DNA of 64,000 bases from Myotis daubentonii. Lineage: Eukaryota > Chordata > Mammalia > Chiroptera > Vespertilionidae. Below are positions 33,317 through 45,708 of this stretch, in pieces; within the stretch, counting starts at the first letter, position 1, and every line of letters begins with the position of its first letter. Under the pieces are notes generated by a model. The model ran no database searches, had not been told where the DNA came from, and saw only the letters and a program-made list of their open reading frames with translations. A program made the position numbers and the translations under genes. The DNA lies in contig NC_081844.1 of the NCBI RefSeq assembly GCF_963259705.1, forward strand, positions 48,159,501 to 48,223,500, in the 5' to 3' direction.

Positions 33317-33545
33317 ACAGTGTAGGGTTCTGTTTAAGCACCCTGGGGCCATGCTGCCTGAGTTTGTCATTTGTGAGCCATTACCTCCAGCGAGTTACTT
33401 AAATTCCCTGTGTCTGTGTTCCCTCCGCTATAAAACAGGGGTAACAATAGTATCTATCTCATAGGGTTGTCATGGGGATTATGTGAGTCATTACGGGAGA
33501 AGCACTTAGAGCCCCACTAGCAGGTGGTAATTCCTCTTCCTCTCT
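33317..33545 (+). mobile_element. MIR SINE
   Basis: Forward MIR wording over more than 200 bp: TGGGGCCATGCTGCCTGAGTTTG, CGAGTTACTTAAATTCCCTG, AACAGGGGTAACAATAGTATC, CTCATAGGGTTGTCATGGGG, GCACTTAGAGC. An 60-codon frame inside is fortuitous. Confidence 0.85.
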
Positions 33546-34104
33546 GTAACTACCTGCCTATTACCCATTGCTATAATGACACAGATTTACTAAGAAGCAG
33601 CCAATTCGCAAGTTATGTATTATAGCTGGAAATAATTTTAAGAGCGAGAGAGAAAAAAATAATTTTACAGGGGAGGACTCAAATCCATGCATACTATTTC
33701 CCACGGTCAGAAATGGAGTTTCAGCTGAGGATTAAGTACACAGTGTGGGGTCTCCAGCAGGCAGATTTGGCCCAATAATGAACCACCACAGACATCAATG
33801 CACCCAGGGAAACCAATCCCAACGTCTGCTATACCGGCTACTGGAACTAAGCTTTTATCCCAGATCTCAAATATTGCCTCTTGTTTACCCTTGAAATCAA
33901 TAAAAAAATTCAAAGACCATTTAGAGTTACAGATTTAGCTGTGAGTCTATTCATTTAAAAAACGTTTCAACATTTAAAAGATAATTATAGCATCAGGTTT
34001 ATAGCAGAATGCATTCAGGTTTTAACACTATCCTTGAATATTTTTGAATATAAACATACAGGTTCTTTCTCTAAATGAAGCATATCACTATAACAATAAC
34101 AACA

Positions 34105-34330
34105 AAAGAATAATTCACTGTTTTTACAGACAACCATGTATTGGGCCCTATATTAAAAGTTTTATAAGCACCATCTAAATAAATAAATAGAACCATCTTT
34201 TTGGTATTGTTATCTGCATTTTTCCAATGGTGAAATTGAGGTTCAGATATTTAAGTAACATTTTCAAGAATACAAAGATACTGAATTAAGTGGTGGAACT
34301 AGAATTCAAAACCCCAGTAGTTTGGCTTAG
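34105..34330 (-). mobile_element. MIR SINE
   Basis: Reverse MIR: AACCATGTATTGGGCCC, TTATCTGCATTTTTCCAATGG, GAAATTGAGGTTCAG, TAAGTAACATTTTC, GTGGTGGAACTAGAATTC. Confidence 0.75.
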
Positions 34331-34360
34331 AAGACCATGTTTTCAAACAATATCCTATAC

Positions 34361-37300
34361 TGACTCATCTAAAAAAGATAATGTGCCTCACTCCATTTAT
34401 TGATTCAGATCGAACAGACAAACCTAAATGGGATAGGTCATAGCAACTGCTGCTCTTTGTATCAAATATAATGATTCTTACTCATGAAATAGGTACAACT
34501 AAAAAATAGTTCCTAGTAGTTCTGAAGTTTAAGGTTTCTTGTACATTGTGTGTGATTGGTAAGCAGAGTAATGAGCAAAATAAACTGTCCTGGGAGAACA
34601 GGTTACTAGGAGCTAGGTGACCTGTTAAAAAGAAAGTGGCGTTGTTCTTGTCAAAGTGATTATTGATTTTCTCTCAGGTTTCTTTAGGGAGTTATAGGAT
34701 AAATTTCTATTTGCTACAAAATGGAAAAAAAGTATTCTTAGATGGACTTCTGTGTTTTAGAAATACAATCTTGGAAGGGCAAAATAAAAGTCTAATAGGG
34801 AATAATCTGAGTTTTCTTAAAATTCTTTTTGTGGTATTTCAAGACAAAATGGCTTTGAAGAAAGGAACTAACCAAGGGTGTTTTTTTTTCTGGTATTCTG
34901 AGACAAAAGGATTGGTAAAAGCGACTGAATTAGAAAAAGGTCATCCTTTTAGTTATACATATTACTATATCACAATATAATTTGTTATATACTTGAATTT
35001 ATTCATATATTAACAGAAAGCTTTCCAAATTTGACAGATCAAACTAATCATTAAATGTTTAAAATCATAGAGACATAAAATTTGTTTTATTCAATAAGAA
35101 TGTGCTACCCATAGCCAAAGGAGCATAATAGCATGATGTGAAACATTAAGCAGAAAAGTAGTTTATGATTAAATTTCTTTTTTTATTCTTGTCCCTTTTA
35201 GTGACCTGAATGATTAGTTGAGGCATAAGAAATTCTCTATATAGATTCAAAGTGTGTGTCCAGAGGGTTTCTCCTCAAGGCTACCTGGGTTTTATTTCAA
35301 ATGTGTTAAGAGCATAATTCATGAAAATATTAAGCACAGTGTGTGTGCATGTGTGGAAATCATAGACCAGGGTAATTTTTAGAAAATCTGCCTATTTCAC
35401 CCCAACTGATGAGAATCTATACTGCCTATTGTCACAACTGCTTGAGCACCCTAATCATCTTTAGGTCAAAGATGCATTTTTAAAAAGAGCCAAAGGCTCA
35501 TTTACAGGACATAATAGAAAGTAACAGCTGGGAAGACATTGTTAATGTCTACTGGGTAATTAAAATGTGCTCTCAAGATAAGCATGCAAACTGAAATACA
35601 TATTTATTTGAGAAATCACAGTGGTTTCCAAAGAGCTCTTAGGGGCTGTCAGGTAAATAGCAGCATAAGTAGAAATGAGAATATAGATCTCTATGTGACA
35701 GGTACTGAAAATGTTGGTTTCTTTTCCCGTCTGATATGCTCCCTTGTGGCACTCACGGTGTTAGCTACACTTTGATTCCTCTGCCTGTGCATTTAACAAG
35801 TTCTCCCATCTTTTTACATTTTTGTGAGATCAGGCACTTTGTGTATGTTACATTTTAACCCATTGAGGCGAAGAAGGAAGAATAGAGCCAGTTAGGTGGG
35901 CACAGAATTCTTAAGCCAATCAACAGAACAGAGCATTTGTAAGGCTGTAAAGGGACAATGGCAGAAATAAAAACTACTATTGCAAAGGAAAAAAAAATAT
36001 TTTGACTAGGAACCATTGAATATTCCTATGAATATAAAAGGCATTCACTGAACTCGTATCAGAAAGGGTCTTTTAATCAAGTATTCACTTGATATTTTTA
36101 GTAACTTTATTGAAGAGTCGTGGCTCTTCTTGTTATTTACCTTATACTAACCATAAAGTCCCATGCCCCACCTCATGCTAAGAGATATTGTCCTAAATAC
36201 CAACATGATGTTATCTTTCTATAATAATGTATTCATGGCTCTCTTCTCTTTACCCACCTTTTCTGTGCCATGGTTGCAACTTTTGCCTTTATGATGAACA
36301 TCCTCATTCAATATTTTGGTTTTGATTTGCCAAGAAAGCTTTGGTCTCATTTTCTTATATCCTCAAAAATCTCCAGTAAGACGGTGAATCACTACTTAAT
36401 GAATTTAAAACTAGACTTACTCTTCCCCATACAAAGATTTAGATTTGCATCATTCCTATTCATATTAATGATGCAATGATGACTGTATCATTCTCCTTGG
36501 ATCAACATTTTCAAAATTAACTTTGAAGTCCTTTTCTTTCACATTCATATTCAACCTATCACTAATAAGTCTTTAGTGCAACTTTACCTATATTTTGAGG
36601 TCACACCCACAAGAGATTAGGCCTTTATTACTTCCAATTTGTACTTTTGCTCTTGGCTTTTACCTCTATAATTTAATTTTTGATTCGAACAAAATATAAT
36701 CACCTAAATTATATCACTTCCCTACTAATAAATTAAAAATAAATAAAAACAAAATACAGAAGATCCAGATCCTAAAATTTGAGAACTTAATTTTATTTAA
36801 ATTTGGCTGATGTAAAGAGCTTAAAATATTTACTATGATTTTGGTCTCTGGCTCTTTTCAAAGAACTATACCCTGATAACACCACAAAGTGTCTGCCACT
36901 AATAAAATAGATGTATATGTTAATTTAGTGTTTCATGGTTGAATATATTCCAGTGATTTTCAGTCAGTGTGCTGCAGCAAATTGTATATATGTTGGGGAT
37001 CTAGTTAAGATTTTATTATCTAACATGTTAGAAGAGAAGACTAAAATGGGATACTTTCCTATAAGTAACACAAATTAGTTGTACTACTTGTTGCTAAGAA
37101 TAAAAACGAAGATAAATATAAAGTTGCTATACTCAAAGGGCTTAAAATTTAGTGTTAGAATAAGTTGACATTTATATAAGCAATTACAAAGTACGACAAA
37201 TGCCATGATATAAAAATAGATAAATTGTTTTGATATTGCATAGAAGAGTCCCTGAAAGGGTCAAGAAGGGGAAAGCAGGTGTTAAGTATTCTCACAAAAG

Positions 37301-37798
37301 AAAAATATATCACATTGTATAACCTAAATACATACAATTTTTATTTATCTGTCATACTTCAATAAAGCTGAAATAAAAGAAGGGCATCCTAAAGGAATTA
37401 AAGATTGCTAAAATTTTAAGAAAAAGTAATTTAAAGAGGATTGTGTATTGGTTTATGAAATTCCAGGAATAGAAAACAAAATGTCAAAATGCAGAGAGAT
37501 ATGAAAATAAATGATATAATTGAGGCCTTATAAGTAGTTGAAGAAGGTAAGGTCCTAAGTGAAAGCAGGGGCACTAAGATAAGATGAAGGATACTTCAGA
37601 GATGTTAAATAGGTAAAATCAAGTATCTACTTCTGAGATGATATGAGAGGAAAACTAAGGGTGATTCTCAAGTCTTTATGAGGATTGATGAATGGTGACA
37701 TTATTAATTGGGCATATAATATAGATAAATGAGTAGATAGATGATTTAAAATGGTTTTTTTAACATGTGCTGCATTTGAAGAACCTAAGTATATATAA
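34361..37798. other. Long AT-rich stretch without recognised genes or elements
   Basis: Frames of 60-105 codons (for example 34663-34980) have no domain, no splice or start context of note and AT-biased composition. I treat them as chance. Confidence 0.4.
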
Positions 37799-37960
37799 AT
37801 ATATAATAAAAGTGTAATATGCTAATTAGACTGGACGTCCTTCCAGACAAAGCCGGGGCTGCGAGGGAAGCCCCGGTCCAGGGTGCCAGGGGGAAGCCGA
37901 TGCCAGCAACTGGGGGAAGGAAGGCCTACTCTTGCAGAATTTTGTGCATCAGGTCTCTAG
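37799..37960 (+). mobile_element. Very short non-autonomous Helitron
   Basis: Start TATATAATAAAAGTGTAATATGCTAATTAGAC and end GAATTTTGTGCATCAGGTCTCTAG, about 162 bp. It keeps the two Helitron ends and little else, with a GC-rich middle. It shares the CTAATTAGAC..GGACGTC block with the copies at 10341 and 50761. Confidence 0.85.
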
Positions 37961-38111
37961 TAAATATGTAAGTGGAAATGTCTAGCAGGGAATTAGATAT
38001 ACGGGTTAGGGGAAGATGAGAGGTTTGAGTTGGAATATAAATTTATGAGTCACCAGGGTACAGGTACAAGTTCAAATCGGTGGGTTTAACCAGATAGCCT
38101 ATGGAAACTGA

Positions 38112-38113
<2 letters not shown>

Positions 38114-38180
<67 letters not shown>

Positions 38181-38266
38181 AAGGAAGGAAGGAAGGAAGG
38201 AAGGAAGGAAGGAAGGAAGGAAGGAAGGAAGGAAAGAAGGAAGGAAGGAAGGAAGGGAGGGAGGAA
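38114..38266. repeat. (AG)n-(GGAA)n compound microsatellite
   Basis: AG dinucleotides to about 38176 pass into GGAA tetranucleotides with one AAAG interruption. Confidence 0.97.
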
Positions 38267-41200
38267 ACTAAGAACAGAAACCTGTGGAATTCTAACTAAT
38301 ATTTATGGTTTGGACAGAGGAAGACCATTCCAAAAGGGAAGATGACAAGGACTGACCATAAAAAGAAAAGTAGGGAAGGGGTGAATACTTTCCTAGAAAC
38401 AAATGAAGGAGAATTTTGAGAAGAAAGATTATGAAGAGACGTTATATGAGAAAAAGACTGAACAACACGTGGACAGCTGTGGTGAATTAGTCAATATATA
38501 CATCATTGGTAATAAGTTAATGATGTAAAGAAGTGAGTAGAATGGGACTCCGTAAGTATGGTTGTGAAAGAAAGCAAAGAGATAAAGGCAATAAAATGAT
38601 TGCAGATTGAGTTATGAAGGACTATTTTCTTTAAAGATAAGAAATGCGTGATATTTCTTTGCTGAGAGGAAAAGATCACAGCAGTTACATGTACAGTAGA
38701 GAGAAAAGATCCAGGATAGAGTCTCAAGTGGACACTGATAGAACTGGGAACCATGGTGGGAAAGTGTTTCTGTGCGTTATAGTGCAGTAACAGAAGGCAT
38801 GGGTTCCGGAATTATTTATACCTTTCCTTGACTTTCAGCCGAGCCACTTACTAAGTGGCCTTGAAAAACATTAAAATAATAACAACACCTGCCTCAATAC
38901 AGTTATTACCATATTTAAGTAAGATGTTGCCCATAAAATTCTCTGATATAGAAATAAATCATACAGCTTTGGTATAATTACTTATAATAACATACCTTGA
39001 AACTAGAGGTAAGAATATAAGAACGAGTGTGAATACAATGGGCCCTGTGAATCTGTGCACATTTTCCCCCAAATTTTCCAACTTCTCCGTATCACAGTCA
39101 GCATATGTTCAGGGCCCGAGAGTGACCGAGTAGGTGTTGAGTTAGGGAGTTTGAAGACAATAGCAGAGATGTGAAAGCGTCTTGTAGAAAAAGGAAAGGA
39201 GAACACTATGGAAAAACAAACTGGAGAAAATGTATGTGTGAATTTTGAATTTAAAAAAATTATTTTCTCTCCTCCTCTTTCTCTTCCTCCTCCCTTTTAT
39301 TCTCCTTTTTAAAAAAGCGCCTTTAAGCAGCTCTGATACAGGAGCAAAAAAGGCAGATCTGTTGACAATTAGGGAATTACTTGCTGAGTGTAACATAGAG
39401 CAAGGGGACTGAGAATATTGACAAAGGTTAGCCCAAGTGATGTCACAACAAATCTGTAGATTAGGAAAAAATGACAAGTTGAAAGACCCCTGAAGAACGA
39501 GACATTGTAAGAGATGAGGACTAATAAAACTGGGATAACAGGGATTACAGTCCTAGAGAAAGATATTTTACCGTAAGATTTCAGAGTGGGTGATTCTGGG
39601 CGATGGCATGGAATGACAGCTATGGATGTGAAGAGAGGGGAAGTGAAGTGAGCGTCAAGCTGAAGGCATGCAAGAACTATGAGAAAGAGGCATCATATAT
39701 GTTACTTATATGGACATATGAAGCATGTGCCAATATTCTAAATGAATTCTGGAAGACAACCAAATTGAAAGAGACAATGAGTGGCAGAGGATGAGGAAGG
39801 GTTTTTAAATATAAGGGGGAGGTAGTGGTGATTTAGAGGGTGCTATAGAAAGCAGAATAAACACAAGCATAGCCAAGGGTATCTTGTTGCTGGGGAGTGC
39901 GGGGCAGATTCCAACTATGGCAAAGAAGTTGAAAAAGAGTTGTGAAGAAAAGATTGATGACATAGTAGAGAATGTGTAAAACAAAGACACTTGTCTTCAG
40001 GGGTTGCATTAGAGTAGAATTTGAGACTGGGAATAGAAGAGATTTTCATTATGGTGTTTTGGCCTCAAGAAACCCAGTGGAACTCTGATATTTCATTTCT
40101 AGAGCAGATCCTGGTCAGAAGTCTGTAATGATTCAGATCAGACACTGTGATCAGTGTCAAATAGAGTGTTTGTGCTGCTGATCACTGTTTACAGGGCTCA
40201 CAGACACCACTTACATCATGAAAGGAACAAAATGGCGTTAGACAGTGCTCCTTAAAGAACCCGCTTTCTATTTCAGTATTATCATTTGTCAGTTCAACTG
40301 TTATAACAAGACATCCACTGGGCCCTGTAGCAGCTACTGTTCCGTCCAGGCGTTCTCCACCCTTACCATTTCAGGGCTTCCCATCCCAATTCCAGATGAC
40401 AGCACTTGTACCTCTTTGAGCACTTTCTCTGTGATCAGAACATACTCTACCCTCACATATGATATTTTATGCCAAAATAGCTGGAAATTAACCCTGACTC
40501 CCATTCCCTTGAGAACAGACCTTCAACCAGTGACCGATGAATATCTGGTTTCCTTGATCCTTGCGGGGGATAAATCCGAAGCACATTTCTACTCTGACTC
40601 CCAGAGCTTCCTCGCAGGACTAGACTCCAGGTGCCCACAGCAGAAACCTGCTTCATTGATCTCCTTTATTTCTCAGTTTCACTTCTCTGCTCCCCACTGA
40701 TGTTTCTGGGATCATCTTCCAAGTAAAACAAACCCTATGTGCCCCCAGATTTCTGTAACAGGTAAAGCAAACGAAGAGAGGTCCCAAGATAAGAGGTTCC
40801 AGCCAGCCATACATTCCAAATGAAAGTCACTAGATCACTTAAGAAGTGCTTGCAAAGAAGTGGCTAAGAACAATTTGTGATCATTAATTACAAGACTATC
40901 AAAAGGACTGAAGGGACCAAGCGTGAACTGTTGTGGGCTGTTGAGCTGAAACCCATCATGCTGGAGGGATGGGATATGCTTCCTCTGGCTTAAGTATGTA
41001 GATTAGGGTTTCAGAGCACCACCAAGGGAGCTTCATGTTTCCAATGAAGTCTGTGGAGCCACAGAAACTAAACTGTGGCCTGAGACCTGCTCTGATGAAC
41101 AAATTAGATGTGTCTGCCTTGAGAACGGGCTGCACTCACTCCCAGAATTTCAGGGTGCAAAATATGCTGATTTTCCATGGCTCTGAGGGTCACTTGAAAG

Positions 41201-41490
41201 AGTAAACTGGCTTGGAACTTGCCTGCTAAGAGAATGGTGAAAACAGCATATTTACGAGTTTTCAGGTAGTATGACAGAAGAAGAAAGCATAGAAGGAGTC
41301 ATAAATTGAGAAGAAAGATTTCCTTGTTCTAAGAGAATTGAGGTGACAGATGTCCAATCTGCAGAGGGATTGTGAGGAGAGGAGGAGAAAAAGGGAGGGG
41401 TGGGGGTGGTGGTGGAGGGGTCTTCAAGAGTTCCCAAGTAAACTAGACAGTCAGATTTAAGTATGAAAGGGCCAGTAGAAAGTACTGTCA
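38267..41490. other. Unclassified stretch with faint MIR at 38785-38935
   Basis: TTGACTTTCAGCCGAGCCACTTACTAAGTGGCC at 38829 resembles a MIR core. The purine-rich sequence around it may be an old unrecognised repeat. A 151-codon frame at 40245-40700 is the longest outside mobile elements, but has no recognisable domain; see findings. Confidence 0.3.
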
Positions 41491-41498
41491 GGTTAGAT

Positions 41499-41720
41499 CA
41501 GTGGTTCTCAACCTTGGCCGCACATTAGAATCACCTGGGAATCTTTTTAAAATCCTGATTTCTGGGCCTCATCCTCCAGAAATTCTGTTTCTTTGTTACT
41601 AATGTTGTGGCCCCTCCCCATAACAAAGAAACAGAATTTCCGGAGGATGAGGCCCAGAAATCAGGATTTAAAAAAGATTCCCAGGTGATTCTAATGTGTG
41701 GCCAAGGTTGAGAACCACTG
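41499..41720. mobile_element. Palindromic hAT MITE (MER5-like arms)
   Basis: CAGTGGTTCTCAACCTTGGC at the left end is matched by its reverse complement at the right, and the complementarity continues for about 100 bp per arm with only about three or four mismatches, around a loop of about 22 bp (41599-41620). Flanks GGTTAGAT (41491-41498) and GATTAGAT (41721-41728) form an 8-bp TSD with one mismatch, the hAT size. The arm wording recalls the MER5A/Charlie family. No transposase; it would be moved in trans. Confidence 0.85.
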
Positions 41721-41728
41721 GATTAGAT

Positions 41729-42247
41729 CAATACCACTGAGAGGATTTTTCTGAATTTTATTTGCCACTTAATCTCCAGTTAACACCTGGGGTGGCCAAA
41801 AAACAGAGTCAAGCCAGTTTATGTTGCCCTATTAATCCAACTCTTCACTTTCCCCAGTGGGTTCACAGGTCCAAACTAATGGAAGAGAAGTGTTTCAATT
41901 ATAATTTACAAATTGACAAATACTGGAAATTTCTATTACAGAATGATGATCCTCTTGTGACTAAAAGTCATAAAATGAATTTTTATTATCAAAGATAAAC
42001 TAGAAATCATGGAATGAGCCCCAGTTTTTGCCAGGGGTGGAGAATGCTATTGCCACAGGGACAGTGTGCTCTAAGAATCCAGGATTTTTTTCTGCTTTTA
42101 ACCTTTGGAATTCTACTTTTCAGCATAATTGGTACAGCCCTTTTGGATATTCATAAATTCACATTTGTTCCTTGGTAACAAGCGTCAAGAGTCTCAATTC
42201 ATGGTTGATTAAAACTCTTGAAAATATTCTGGAAAGGTATATATAGT
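41729..42247. other. Nothing recognised
   Basis: Between the palindromic MITE and the next VES I see no gene or element. Confidence 0.4.
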
Positions 42248-42264
42248 AAAAATTAATAATTATC

Positions 42265-42473
42265 TGCCCTAGCCGGTTTGACTCAGCGGATAGAGCGTTG
42301 GCCTGCAGACTGAAGGGTCCCGGGTTCGATTCCAGTCAAGGGCACATGCCCGGGTTGTGGGCTTGATCCCCAGTGGGGGGCATGTTGGAGGCAACCAATC
42401 AATGAGTCTCTCTCATCATTGATGTTTCTATCTCTCTCCCTTCTCTTCTGATATCAATAAAATATATATTTTA
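42265..42473 (+). mobile_element. VES SINE, perfect TSD
   Basis: Head TGCCCTAGCCGGTTTGACTC with a good box B (GGTTCGATTCC, 42323-42333), then GGGCACATGCCC, TCATTGATGTTTC, and tail ATATCAATAAAATATAT. Flanked by an exact 17-bp TSD, AAAAATTAATAATTATC, at 42248-42264 and 42474-42490, so the insertion is probably recent. Confidence 0.95.
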
Positions 42474-42490
42474 AAAAATTAATAATTATC

Positions 42491-44781
42491 AACATTGAAA
42501 ACTTAAGAAATGCCCTGTTACCTTGAATCCTAAATAGAATAATGAATGAATGTTTTAGCTGTCATTTTTAGTTATATACTTAAATTTGGCAAATGATTGT
42601 TAATTATTGATGTGTGAATCATAAGACTTTTTATAGATTGGTACATACACTACTTTTTTCATTGCCTAAACCTATAGACTTGGCTGGCTGCTCCACCCTT
42701 GTTTAAGGGGTTTGGTTCACCTTTAGGGCATATCTCCTTCATTTCTTGCTGGTCTCTCTTCACTTTCACCTGCCATATAGTTGCTCTTTGTACTGCTGGT
42801 TCTCATCCATTTCTAAACATGTCCAACTCAGGAGGTCTAAATTGCAGTGAACTGGCAGTGTTGATGGACTGGTTGGCTTCCACACTCTTCTTGTTGGCGA
42901 TCTTGTTGTACCATTACACACTGATTATGGTTTATTGATGATGTCTGTGAAACTGTGTAAGAGGCCAGATGCATGATCTCTGAGGAGTGGAAGCCTCACA
43001 GCTGGTTAGTATGTTATGCACCATTTCTGCTTTCTACACTACATGATGTGGTATCAGTGACACAGTACCCAATAACCACCTGAAGGGCAGGTGGTTCTTC
43101 AGGCATCAGCTCACCTTGCTGCCTAAGTAGAAATTCACAGGAACTTGGTATAGTCACAGGTATTTTTAAAATTTCTGTAATAATGATTTTAAAAAATCTT
43201 TTCTATGAACAAGTTTTTTGAAGAGTATTTTGATAGTTGAAGGTCAGCATATGAGTAACTTAAAAATTAGATGCCTTGAATATTTGGGATGTGGTGAGGA
43301 GGGACATGCGTGGATTAAGCTTGGAGATATGTTCAGTCTATTTTATTTGCACCACAAATTTCTAGAAGGATTGTAACCATAAATATTCTAATTTGACCAA
43401 AACACAGAATTAGTTATAAAGATTCTTTGAAATTTTATATCACTTTCAAGAGTGAGGTCACACTAATGTCATCTCAAACACCAACTTTTTACATGATCTT
43501 GTTATTCAACTTTTTACTGAGTGCCACTTAAGATTTATGTAAATACTAGAAATAAATGTTAAATAAGAAGTCAGCTCTAAAATAGACAAAGTAACTTCTA
43601 AATGTGTTTAGTTGTGGAGATGAATATTTCTATTATTTTAAATATTACTAAATAGACAGGTACTTGCTTATTATTTAACTCCTGCGTAACATGGCATGCT
43701 TACCTTGTATCCTTACTAGCTAGGAACACAATGATACTCCACATCCTCTAAAATCATACTTATCACAACTACAGCTGCTGATGTAAGTGATTCATGCAGT
43801 AAATTACTTCCTGACCACTAGGTGAGGCTATGAAACCTCTTGCATTATTAACAGAGTTCTTGGAAACATTTGCATTCCTTGAAGGAAAATAATTTTCCTT
43901 GAAAATTTGAGTCATTTTAAACCCATCTTTTACTGATGACTGAAAAATGATCCAGATTCTCTGTAATAATATTAAAGCAACATTACAATAATGACACAGA
44001 AGTTGCAATCACTGTATTATGTTTCAGAAGGAAATGGATATATTGCTAAGGTCACCTTACAGTTAATTCAGGCTTTCCACTAATAGTAATCAGTTCATCA
44101 TGGTGACATACTAACAATTCTTCGTTTCTTTCTTTTTCTATTTATTGGTCCAAGTCACAACTCATTACTTTCATCTATTCGGATTGTAGACCACAGATTA
44201 CTTCTAGGACTTAGGAGGCTATGAAAATGTGATTACATTAGGAGTGACTATATAAACCACTACCAGTATAACATCACACAAAATAATTTTTCTTTATATT
44301 TTATCGGTTCCCCATCAAGATTAACTTAGTAATAATCTGCAGGCTCTTGTAACGCTGGAGGAATGATGATCAACACTGAAAAATGATTAGCACTGGATAT
44401 GAAAAATTGAGTATTGCACTATTGTGCTAGCTAATATTTATCTTTACTTTTGAAGACAGATTTATTGCACTTTAATTTAGAAGCAAGCTTTTCACTATTT
44501 TGGATATCACACAAATTTAACCAACAAAAAAAAATTCAATTTTCCCAAATATCTCATTATACTTCTTGCAGAGAATATAATAATATGCACAGAGTAGCCA
44601 TTTAATAAGAAATTATTAGGTTCAAGATATCATGATTATATTTTATATTACAAAAGAATGAAGGTTCATTTGCATATCTCACTACTGTCTAAGTTTTAAT
44701 TTATTTAATCATATAAATCCAGGTAACAAGTTTTAAATATTTAGATGTGGTATTTCATATTTAAGACAAATTGGGAGAAGT
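42491..44781. other. No recognised gene or element
   Basis: The segment 42660-43140 is richer in GC and has a 79-codon frame at 42699-42938 with a hydrophobic end, but no recognisable domain or signs of a processed gene. Confidence 0.35.
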
Positions 44782-44793
44782 TGAAATAATAAT

Positions 44794-45012
44794 GTATTTA
44801 TTTTAAAATATGTTTTATCATTCTTTTTAGAGAGGGAAGGAGATAAAGATAGATGATGGAAGGAAGGAAGGAAGGAAGGAAGGAAGGAAGGAAGGAAGGA
44901 AGGAAGGAAGGAAAAAAGATCAGTTGCCTCTCAAACCTGCAACCTGGGTATGTGCCCTGATCAGGAATTGAATGAGTTGACACTCAACCAACTGAGCCAC
45001 ACTGGCCAGGGC
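44794..45012 (-). mobile_element. VES SINE with (GGAA)n expansion
   Basis: Reverse VES: tail at the left, (GGAA)n at about 44858-44912 replacing the usual GA tract, head CCCTGGCCAGTGTGGCTCAG on the minus strand. The TSD is TGAAATAATAAT at 44782-44793 and 45013-45024. Confidence 0.9.
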
Positions 45013-45033
45013 TGAAATAATAATTTAAAATCT

Positions 45034-45251
45034 GCCGAGACCGGTTTGGCTCAGTGGATAGAGCGTCGGCCTGTGGACTGAAGGGTCCCAGGTTCGATTC
45101 CGGTCAAGGGCATGTACCTGGGTTGCGGGCATATCCCCAGTGGGAGATGTGCAGGAGGCAGCTGATCGATGTTTCTCTCTCATCGATGTTTCTAACTTTC
45201 TATCTCTCTCCCTTCCTCTCTGTAAAAAATCAATAAAATATATTTAAAAAA
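45034..45251 (+). mobile_element. VES SINE
   Basis: Head ACCGGTTTGGCTCAGTGGAT, box B GGTTCGATTCC (45091-45101), then TGCAGGAGGCAGCTGATCGA, tail AATCAATAAAATATATTT. The TSD is AATAATTTAAAATCT at 45019-45033 and 45252-45266. It faces the VES at 44794-45012, only about 20 bp away. Confidence 0.94.
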
Positions 45252-45708
45252 AATAATTTAAAATCTTAAAGATTATTGTGTTCTCTGTCAACTCAGATAT
45301 TTACATAAGAGATTCATAGACAAGTCATTTTAACCAAAAGTCTTTCTTCTGAATCTAAGGTCAGATAGAAGTTGATAAATGGGCAGAAGAAGCTAGTTTC
45401 AGTCAAATATTCTTGATGGAGAATATCTGTGAAGAAAGGCACAGTTAAGTAGTGTTTTTTGTTTTTTTTAGAGTTAGATGTTTTTGGTAGAAGAGGGGCA
45501 TAAAATGATAAGATGTGTTATTCAACTCTGCTTCTAAAATGAGGTAGTTCTGGAAAACTATAGACAAAGAATTACCCATTAATCTTTGCTGGCACTCAAG
45601 TAAACATGATATAAATTTAAGAACTAAAATGAGTTGGATTTACTTCTACAAGTAAACAAAACTGCAATTTTATTTCAACCTATAAAAGACTTCTAAGATA
45701 TGTGATGA

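Noticed and set aside
42323..42333. Possible tRNA gene from box A and box B motifs
   Set aside because: The tRNA-like part belongs to a VES SINE with a TSD; no complete cloverleaf follows. The same holds for the other VES heads.
42699..42938. 79-codon frame resembling a small membrane protein
   Set aside because: No family recognised, no A-tail or TSD for a processed gene, and no conserved start context.
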